6,361 nt of DNA from Bacteroidota bacterium (lineage in GTDB: Bacteria; Bacteroidota; Bacteroidia; Chitinophagales; Chitinophagaceae): assembly GCA_028877045.1 (NCBI GenBank), contig JAGWPQ010000668.1, positions 1 through 6,361 on the forward strand. Direction: 5' to 3'. The translations under genes and the position numbers were made by a program. The notes below the pieces were generated by a model, which saw only the letters and a list, made by a program, of their open reading frames with translations, did no database searches and was not told the origin of the DNA. Below are positions 1 to 5,278 of the stretch, piece after piece. Within the stretch, counting starts at the first letter, position 1; each line of letters starts with the position of its first letter.

Positions 1-705
1 AAAAATGCAAAAGAAGAAAATAGCAAGTTGGAATTTAATGCAGGCATGAACCAGTTTGTTTGGGATATGATGTATCCGCCTGCAGAAAAATTAGACGGAT
101 TGATCTTGTGGAATGGAAATATCGATGGCCCGAAAGTGGCGCCCGGCAAGTATCACGCAAGAATTAGATTTGATAAGGATTCGATTGATGTTCCGTTTGT
201 GATTAAAGGCGATCCGAATTATGCGATGACAGAAAAAGATTATGACGATCAGGTTGGAATGTTGTTGCAGATCAGAGACAAATTCAGTGAAGTGCAGAGA
301 GCCATCAAAAATATCAGGGCCATCCGGACACAGATCAATGATTTCACTGCAAGAATTGATCTGAAAAATAATAAAGAAATAAAACAGTCGGCCGATACCA
401 TCAATAAACAACTTACAAAGATCGAAGAAGCATTGTATCAAACAAAATCTAAAAGTTTTCAGGATGTTTTAAATTTTCCGATTAGATTGAATGATAAAAT
501 AAGTGGTTTGTATGATGTTGCTGCAAGCGGTTATAATCCGCCATCAAAACAAGTGAAAGAAGCATTTGCCGATCTGTCGGCACAGGCAGATGTGCAATTG
601 AATAAACTGAAAAAGATTATGAATGATGATGTTGCTTCATTCAATAAATTAATTCGCGATAAACAATTACCCGTGATTGGATTGAAAGAAACAAAATCGG
701 AATAA
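1..705 (+). CDS. C-terminal fragment of a BNR/sortilin-like beta-propeller ('glycosyl hydrolase') protein
   Basis: The reading frame is open from the first base, so the gene is cut by the left edge; 234 codons remain before tandem stops (TAA at 703-705, TAA at 706-708). The TTG at 28 and later ATGs are internal codons, not starts. Visible in the fragment: GMNQFVWDMMYP at residues 15-26, then PGKYHARI at about 48-55 in a short beta-rich segment, then a charged, mostly helical tail (about 77-145 and 180-210) with coiled-coil-like spacing. This order, a 'G.N.F.WD..YP' motif followed by 'PG.Y' and a helical tail, is what I recall at the C-terminus of large Bacteroidota proteins annotated as VPS10/sortilin-like or BNR-repeat glycosyl hydrolases. 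The propeller itself lies outside the window, so catalytic activity cannot be judged. No type IX secretion C-terminal domain is visible. The family call is from memory of the motif and is moderately secure; the substrate is unknown. Confidence 0.7.
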   Translation, partial: KNAKEENSKLEFNAGMNQFVWDMMYPPAEKLDGLILWNGNIDGPKVAPGKYHARIRFDKDSIDVPFVIKGDPNYAMTEKDYDDQVGMLLQIRDKFSEVQRAIKNIRAIRTQINDFTARIDLKNNKEIKQSADTINKQLTKIEEALYQTKSKSFQDVLNFPIRLNDKISGLYDVAASGYNPPSKQVKEAFADLSAQADVQLNKLKKIMNDDVASFNKLIRDKQLPVIGLKETKSE

Positions 706-727
706 TAAATTCGAAAGGATAATTCGT

Positions 728-767
728 AAAGGAGTAAGATGAAATGATCGTTTCATCTTACTCTTTT
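728..767. terminator. Bidirectional hairpin terminator between convergent genes
   Basis: Arms 728-744 and 751-767 pair over 17 bp with a single G-U wobble (G731 with T764); the loop is TGATCG (745-750). GAGTAAGATGAAA at 732-744 is perfectly complemented by 751-763. Rightward, the stem closes into TTTT (764-767), and leftward the opposite strand ends in TTT. It begins 22 bases after the stop of the left gene, and its right arm contains the stop codon (758-760) and last codons of the minus-strand receptor gene. It therefore probably ends transcripts arriving from both sides. The T-runs are short, so efficiency is uncertain. Confidence 0.75.
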
Positions 768-3202
768 ATATTAATAGGAACGATCAATTTAAAACTGAAA
801 TTTCTTCCCATATTAAAAACACCGATTCGACCGGTAACATTGTTTATATCTGAATATTTTAATCGGCTCATATTACTTTGATAAGCAACATCGGTAAGAT
901 TGTTGCACGAAAAATAAATGGTACAGATGTTTTTATTTTTCGAAAAAATATCTGTGCTTAAACCTGCATTCAATAAAGTATATCCGGGCGTTACCGTTTC
1001 ATCACCAAACTTAAAATAGATCTTATCCTGTTTAAAATAATTTTCAATACCAATTCTTAAAAAAGTATTTTGAAGAATCGGATTGTTTTTATTGAGATGA
1101 AAAATAAGCGTTGATAATAATTTTTGCGGCGGTGTGTAAGGCAAATATTTTGTTGAATCGTTTTGATTTAATTGAATAGCATTAATGAATGAAAAACTAT
1201 TTTCAAATTGCAGCCATTTGATTGTTTGCGGATGAATATTAAAAATTATTTCACCACCCGAAAGAACAGCATTACCGGCAATGTATTTAAAGGTTGGTCC
1301 GGCGGGCAAACCCGATGCAAAGTCCAGCCGCATTGAATCTCCGCCAAAAACACTTTGCAGTTTTGCAGGGAAAATGTAATTATTTATTCTATTGAGAAAT
1401 GGAGTGATCTCGGTTGTGATATCTGCTGTATTTATTCCGATGGTTGCATCAATTTGTAAACTATTTTCGGCTTTTAAATTGGGATCGCCGATCTCGTAAA
1501 ATGGTGTGCCGTCATGAATGCCATCGGCGCCGCTTTCGGCAATATTGGGTGCACGGAAACCTCGAGACAAGTTTATTTTGCTATAAATATTTTTGCTGAA
1601 ATCGTAGGATGCACCAATGCTTCCCGATATGCCTGAAAAATTAGAATTAAAAGCAGAAAATCTGGTGATGGAATTTGTTTCCGGCGATTTTAATCGTACA
1701 GAATTTGAATCGATGTACAGATTTTTTGTGTGCAGGTTTCGTGTATCAAATCTTAATCCGCCGCTGATGGTTAGCTTTCCGATTGTTTTTTTTGCAGTAG
1801 AAAAAATTCCGAAATCAAATGAATTGTATTCAGGAACTAAAAAAACTATTCCGCGGTCTTCGGATGATTGGCTCATTCCATTTATGCCAAACGAAATTGC
1901 AAGTTTATTTTTTTCATGAACTAAATATTGTACATCATAATTGATCGTTCTTAAATAAAAATAATTATTGTAGATATCACCTTTGGTAATATCATTTGCT
2001 TCGCGACGAAAATTTTGTTGCAATCCAAGTTTAAATAATAATCGGTCTTTTCCTATAAAAAGATTATTATCCCAAACAGCTTTATAATGCTGAACGTGTT
2101 GATGAATGATGGGATAATAATTATATTTTTTATAATCGGCCGATGATGCAATTCCTAAACTGTCTTCATTATTTGCGGTTACATAATGTGTTGTAAAAAT
2201 ACCTGTAGCACTGTCTCTCGATCCTTCAACGATTCCCAATTTCAAATCAAAAATATTTGCGGTTATATGAGAGTATCCCCATTTTTTATTTAGTCCGAAG
2301 ATTGCTTTAAAATTATTTTCTCCGTAACCCGAATTCCATACATAACCATCGTACTTATTTTTATAATCGTGTGCCATTTTATTGGAATAACGCAGATCCC
2401 AGATAAAACCTTTTTCATTTCCGGCAAGATCAAATGAAGCTGCATACAAACCATTATTGGTTTGATAATTGGTAATGAAACTACCCTTTATTTTTCCTTC
2501 GGGAAGTGCAGGCGCTGCCAAAAAATTTATTACGCCGGCCATGGCGTCAGAGCCGTAACTCAGGCTGGATGGTCCTTTCAGCACTTCAATTTTATAAACT
2601 GAATATTCGTCCAGTTCAATTCCAAATTCATCACCCCATTGCTGGCCTTCCTGCCGGATACCATCATTGATCACGACAACACGGTTGTATCCTAATCCGC
2701 GAATCACAGGTTTCGAAATGGCGAGACCATCAGTTATTTGCGAAACACCCGGAATAGCTTGTATGCCATCAATAATATTTAAAGCAGTGTTTTGTTGCAG
2801 GTCTCTTTGTAAAAGAATGCTGCTTGATACTGAATTTTTGCGTCTTTCAATTGCTGCTGTAACACCGGTAACGATCACATCGTTTAGTTCATTGCTTGAA
2901 ATAGTGAGCGAATAATTTTTTTCGGTCTTTCCTTTAATAAAAACATTGTCGATTTGTTGTGCAAAACCAAAAATGCTTGTTTCAATTAAGAAATATCCCG
3001 AAGGAATATTTTTTAAAGAGTAAAAACCGGTTTCATCCGAGATGGCTCCGGATTTCAAATCGGGGATATAAATAACTACTCCTTCCAGCGCTTTGCCGGT
3101 TATGGCATCTTTTATTTTTCCTGTTAGTTCGTTTTGTGCATGTATAATAATTGGGAAGAATATTAATATTAAAGCAATAAAAGGAGCGATTTTTTTTCTC
3201 AT
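758..3202 (-). CDS. TonB-dependent outer-membrane receptor with carboxypeptidase-D-like N-terminal domain
   Basis: Complete gene of 814 residues. It begins with a signal peptide (about 1-23: MRKK, a hydrophobic core, then HAQ). A carboxypeptidase-regulatory-like beta-sandwich follows at about 25-100 (LTGKIKDAITGKALEGV, then DETGFYSLKNIPSGYF). A TonB-box-like NDVIVTGV sits at 107-114. The plug domain spans about 128-230, with RGLGYNRVVVINDG (168-181), the conserved EGQQWGDE stretch, and KIEVLKGPSSLSYGSDAMAG leading into VINF. The rest is a long beta-barrel ending in a 'GRNFSFKLIVPI' type last strand. The family carries out TonB/proton-motive-force-driven uptake of iron chelates, haem, vitamins, metals or oligosaccharides across the outer membrane. 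There is no STN domain and no neighbouring susD, so it does not look like a signalling or glycan-type SusC. The substrate is not readable. The ATG at 3202 directly precedes a good signal peptide, which supports this start. The gene is alone on its strand here. Confidence 0.93.
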   Translation of the reverse strand: MRKKIAPFIALILIFFPIIIHAQNELTGKIKDAITGKALEGVVIYIPDLKSGAISDETGFYSLKNIPSGYFLIETSIFGFAQQIDNVFIKGKTEKNYSLTISSNELNDVIVTGVTAAIERRKNSVSSSILLQRDLQQNTALNIIDGIQAIPGVSQITDGLAISKPVIRGLGYNRVVVINDGIRQEGQQWGDEFGIELDEYSVYKIEVLKGPSSLSYGSDAMAGVINFLAAPALPEGKIKGSFITNYQTNNGLYAASFDLAGNEKGFIWDLRYSNKMAHDYKNKYDGYVWNSGYGENNFKAIFGLNKKWGYSHITANIFDLKLGIVEGSRDSATGIFTTHYVTANNEDSLGIASSADYKKYNYYPIIHQHVQHYKAVWDNNLFIGKDRLLFKLGLQQNFRREANDITKGDIYNNYFYLRTINYDVQYLVHEKNKLAISFGINGMSQSSEDRGIVFLVPEYNSFDFGIFSTAKKTIGKLTISGGLRFDTRNLHTKNLYIDSNSVRLKSPETNSITRFSAFNSNFSGISGSIGASYDFSKNIYSKINLSRGFRAPNIAESGADGIHDGTPFYEIGDPNLKAENSLQIDATIGINTADITTEITPFLNRINNYIFPAKLQSVFGGDSMRLDFASGLPAGPTFKYIAGNAVLSGGEIIFNIHPQTIKWLQFENSFSFINAIQLNQNDSTKYLPYTPPQKLLSTLIFHLNKNNPILQNTFLRIGIENYFKQDKIYFKFGDETVTPGYTLLNAGLSTDIFSKNKNICTIYFSCNNLTDVAYQSNMSRLKYSDINNVTGRIGVFNMGRNFSFKLIVPINIKE

Positions 3203-3369
3203 TCAGTTAAAATTCGATTCTAAATTAAAATAATTATAAAAACAAAAAAAAGTATTTGATTAAAGGTATTTCAGCTGCTTTTTTTGTGGCTAATATTTAA
3301 ATAGTTTTATAATTTGAATGCAACTTCTTTTAACTTTGCAATGTCTTTATACTAACAAACTGCTGCATA
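3203..3369. other. Divergent AT-rich intergenic region
   Basis: This region separates the minus-strand TonB receptor from the plus-strand sigma factor gene and must hold promoters for both. It is rich in A and T runs. A good Bacteroidota -7 match faces right (see 3331-3338). Facing left, the best I find is TACTTTTT read down from 3254, a 7-of-8 match to TAnnTTTG inside a T-run with no convincing -33 partner. No Shine-Dalgarno is visible before the receptor ATG, which is normal for this phylum. No small gene or clear operator is seen. Confidence 0.5.
3331..3338 (+). promoter_or_regulatory. Putative -7 promoter element TAACTTTG for the sigma/anti-sigma genes
   Basis: TAACTTTG is an exact match to TAnnTTTG, the -7 element of the Bacteroidota housekeeping sigma factor. 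Transcription would start near 3345, leaving a short leader before the sigma gene. The -33 element is poor: a TTTG at 3313-3316 is only 14 bases upstream, shorter than the usual spacer of about 17-23, and the better-spaced GTTTTAT (3304-3310) lacks the TTG core. An 8-base degenerate match can arise by chance in AT-rich DNA, but its position is right. Confidence 0.45.
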
Positions 3370-3402
3370 TTGAAAAACGAATTTGAACTGGATGAGATTT
3401 CT

Positions 3403-3978
3403 ATGTCTCTGAAAGAAAATATTACTTCAGGCAATGAACAGGCTTTCAGGCAATTATACGATCATGTGTCGAAGCAATTGATAGAATTTGCTCATTCGAT
3501 GGTGAAGGAACGGGATGCAGCATTTGATATTGTGGATGATGTATTTGTCAGACTGTGGAAGAACAGGATTAATGTTTCCACAATAATTAATCTTAAGGTT
3601 TATTTATATAAGGCTGTCAAAAACACCTCGCTGAACTATATCTCAAAAAAGGCCAGAGAAAATATAAATGAACCATTTGATCATATAGATATTCAGATAA
3701 ATAATGGAATTAACCCGGAAAACAAAATGATCATGTCTGAAATATATGAAAAGATAGACGCTGCCGTAAATTCATTACCTCCACGCTGTAAAATCATTTT
3801 TAAATTGGTGCGAGAAGACGGTTTGAAATATAAAGAGGTAGCAGAAATTCTAAACATCTCAGAAAACACCGTTGATGCACAAATGGTTATTGCAGTTCAC
3901 CGCATAAGTGAAGCTGTAAGGAGTGATTTTAATTTTATTCCGACCAATCACTCAAAAAAACTTTCAAAAAAATTGTAG
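3403..3978 (+). CDS. ECF (sigma-70 family) RNA polymerase sigma factor, FecI-like
   Basis: From the ATG at 3403 the product is 191 residues, the usual size for an ECF sigma factor. Sigma region 2 spans about 11-78: NEQAFRQLYDHV, then AFDIVDDVFVRLWKNR, which matches the core-polymerase and -10 recognition helices. Region 4 spans about 118-168: LPPRCKIIFKLVREDGLKYK, then the helix-turn-helix EVAEILNISENTVDAQM, which reads the -35-type element. The short linker lacks region 3, as is usual for ECF factors. A lysine-rich tail (KKLSKKL) ends the protein. An in-frame TTG at 3370 would add 11 residues (KNEFELDEIS...); I prefer the ATG because family members normally start close to the 'GNEQAF' segment and neither start has a ribosome binding site. 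It lies 52 bases before a FecR-like anti-sigma gene, its expected partner, and upstream of an STN-bearing SusC-like receptor, its probable regulatory target. Confidence 0.92.
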   Translation: MSLKENITSGNEQAFRQLYDHVSKQLIEFAHSMVKERDAAFDIVDDVFVRLWKNRINVSTIINLKVYLYKAVKNTSLNYISKKARENINEPFDHIDIQINNGINPENKMIMSEIYEKIDAAVNSLPPRCKIIFKLVREDGLKYKEVAEILNISENTVDAQMVIAVHRISEAVRSDFNFIPTNHSKKLSKKL

Positions 3979-4030
3979 TTTCCTTTAAGGTCATCTTAAC
4001 AAATCATTGTCTTATCTATTAAGCGATTCT

Positions 4031-5158
4031 ATGTCATTACAACGAATTGAAACATTATTAGCCCGCAAATTATCGGGAGAAGCTTCTGTTGAGGAATCAA
4101 AGGAGCTATTAGTATTATTACAAAACCATCCCCAAGAACAATATCTGAGTGAATTGCTTCAAGACTATTGGGACCATCCGCGAACACGAGATAACGGCAG
4201 TGAAGATGATCTATTAGACACGCATTTCAATCATATTTTAGAAACTGCTACCAGTGATTTGGGTGATGATTCAAATCAAAAACAAAAAGCTTCCATTTTC
4301 AGTATTAGCCCAATAATAAAAAGGCTGAGCATTGCGGCTGTATTTTTATTGGTAATAGGCATTAGCTGGATTTATTATTCGAGATCCGGGAAATTTAAAT
4401 TTAATTATGGGAATGAAGTCTATGCAAAGCCCGGTGCCAAAAGTAAAATAATACTTCCCGATGGAACGATAGTTTGGCTTAATTCCGGCAGTAAATTGTA
4501 TTATTCACCAAAATTTACTGATACAATTCGGTCTGTTGCCTTAGAAGGAGAAGCATTTTTTGATGTGGTAAAAGATGCCAAACATCCTTTCATTGTTCAT
4601 ACTTCAGGAATAGATATACGGGTTTTAGGTACAGCATTCAACGTAAAATCGTACGAAAGCGATCCTACCATTGAAACCACATTGATCAGGGGCTTGATTG
4701 AAGTAGTAAAGAAAAACGAAAGCCTTAGTTCAAAAGTTATTGTGAGACCTCACGAGAAATTAATTTTCAATAAAGAAAATAATACACTGACATCTTCTTC
4801 AATAAATGTAGAAACCCAATATAAAAATGCATCAACGCAAGCTTCAGTTAAAATAATATCTAAGGAAATAGCGATTGTTGCAATCCCCAAAAGTGTAGCT
4901 GATACAGCTTTAGTTGAAACTGCCTGGATATACAATAAGTTAATTGTGGATGGCGAAACTTTTGCTGAGTTTGCTAAAAAAATGGAGAGATGGTATAATG
5001 TTCATATAGTATTTGAAGATCATGACCTTGAAGCGTACAGATTTCATAGTGTATTTGAAAATGAAAGTGTTGAACAGGCATTAAATGCATTACAACTAAC
5101 CGCATCGTTTAACTATAAAATCAATGAGAATGAAATAGAAATAACAGAAAAAAAATGA
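4031..5158 (+). CDS. FecR-family transmembrane anti-sigma factor
   Basis: From the ATG at 4031 the product is 375 residues. An N-terminal cytoplasmic anti-sigma region covers about 1-95 (RIETLLARKLSGEASVEES, then DYWDH). One transmembrane helix lies at about 99-116 (LSIAAVFLLVIGISWIYY), placing the rest in the periplasm. The FecR domain spans about 129-228 with its signature strands: AKPGAKSKIILPDGTIVWLN, LEGEAFFDVVKDAKHPFIVH and VLGTAFNVKSY. A C-terminal STN-like domain of the Bacteroidota FecR type (DUF4974-like) spans about 303-372: FAEFAKKMERWYNVHIVFED, then SVEQALNALQLT. The Gly200-Thr201 pair in 'VLGTAF' sits where FecR-family proteins are reported to self-cleave. A linker of about 50 residues (250-300), rich in S/T/K, separates the two periplasmic domains. 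An in-frame TTG at 4007 would add 8 residues; the ATG gives the typical 'MSLQRIETLLARKL' start. The protein should hold the upstream ECF sigma factor inactive until the downstream receptor signals. Confidence 0.93.
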   Translation: MSLQRIETLLARKLSGEASVEESKELLVLLQNHPQEQYLSELLQDYWDHPRTRDNGSEDDLLDTHFNHILETATSDLGDDSNQKQKASIFSISPIIKRLSIAAVFLLVIGISWIYYSRSGKFKFNYGNEVYAKPGAKSKIILPDGTIVWLNSGSKLYYSPKFTDTIRSVALEGEAFFDVVKDAKHPFIVHTSGIDIRVLGTAFNVKSYESDPTIETTLIRGLIEVVKKNESLSSKVIVRPHEKLIFNKENNTLTSSSINVETQYKNASTQASVKIISKEIAIVAIPKSVADTALVETAWIYNKLIVDGETFAEFAKKMERWYNVHIVFEDHDLEAYRFHSVFENESVEQALNALQLTASFNYKINENEIEITEKK

Positions 5159-5170
5159 TCTAAAAAAAGA

Positions 5171-5196
5171 TCGGGAAATGCTGGAACATTCCCCGA
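5171..5196 (+). promoter_or_regulatory. Hairpin 1 in the fecR-susC intergenic leader
   Basis: TCGGGAAATG (5171-5180) pairs with CATTCCCCGA (5187-5196) in 9 of 10 positions (one A-C mismatch) around the loop CTGGAA. It starts 13 bases after the fecR stop. In the + transcript it is followed by A7, not by a U-run, so it is not a standard intrinsic terminator for these genes. Read on the minus strand it is followed by seven T and would look like a terminator for antisense transcription. It could protect or process the mRNA between the regulator and receptor genes. Confidence 0.6.
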
Positions 5197-5219
5197 CAAA
5201 AAAAGGCTAAAAAAAGGAA

Positions 5220-5242
5220 TTGCTTTTCGATGAGGAAAGCAA
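5220..5242 (+). promoter_or_regulatory. Hairpin 2 in the fecR-susC intergenic leader
   Basis: TTGCTTTTC (5220-5228) pairs with GGAAAGCAA (5234-5242) over 9 bp including one U-G wobble, with the five-base loop GATGA. It ends 36 bases before the susC ATG and leaves the start region single-stranded. There is no U-run after it. Its role is unknown; stabilising the 5' end of the receptor mRNA or separating expression levels are possibilities. Confidence 0.5.
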
Positions 5243-5278
5243 ACTGCTGCCTATTCTTAAACCTTAAAAAACAAATGT

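Larger units (their letters stand above)
5159..5278 (+). other. Structured untranslated leader between the anti-sigma gene and the susC-like gene
   Basis: These 120 bases hold no coding sequence. They contain two hairpins (5171-5196 and 5220-5242) and three identical A7 tracts (5162-5168, 5198-5204, 5209-5215). No TAnnTTTG element is seen, so the susC-like gene is either read through from the sigma/anti-sigma genes or driven from an ECF-type promoter that I cannot recognise. The last 37 bases before the ATG are A-rich without a Shine-Dalgarno, typical for highly translated Bacteroidota genes. Confidence 0.6.

Noticed and set aside
91..441. Minus-strand open frame of 116 codons
   Set aside because: It lies antisense within the BNR-type protein's coding region, whose product has recognisable family motifs; the antisense product is low-complexity and matches nothing I know.
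1617..1919. Plus-strand open frame of 100 codons inside the TonB receptor gene
   Set aside because: It is antisense to beta-barrel coding sequence of the receptor, with no domain and no start signal; a shadow of the real gene.
2667..2915. Plus-strand open frame of 82 codons opposite the receptor plug domain
   Set aside because: The opposite strand encodes conserved plug motifs in this stretch; the frame is a by-product of that codon use.
3985..3999. Inverted repeat TTAAG-GTCAT-CTTAA between the sigma and anti-sigma genes
   Set aside because: Arms of only 5 bp in AT-rich sequence are expected by chance; not enough to call an operator or terminator.
4750..4935. Minus-strand open frame of 61 codons opposite fecR
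   Set aside because: It is antisense to the linker region of the FecR-family protein; no promoter or domain supports it.
5171..5205. Intrinsic terminator after fecR in the coding direction
   Set aside because: The hairpin is followed by A7, not a U-run, on the plus strand; only the minus strand has the terminator layout, and no minus-strand gene is seen there.
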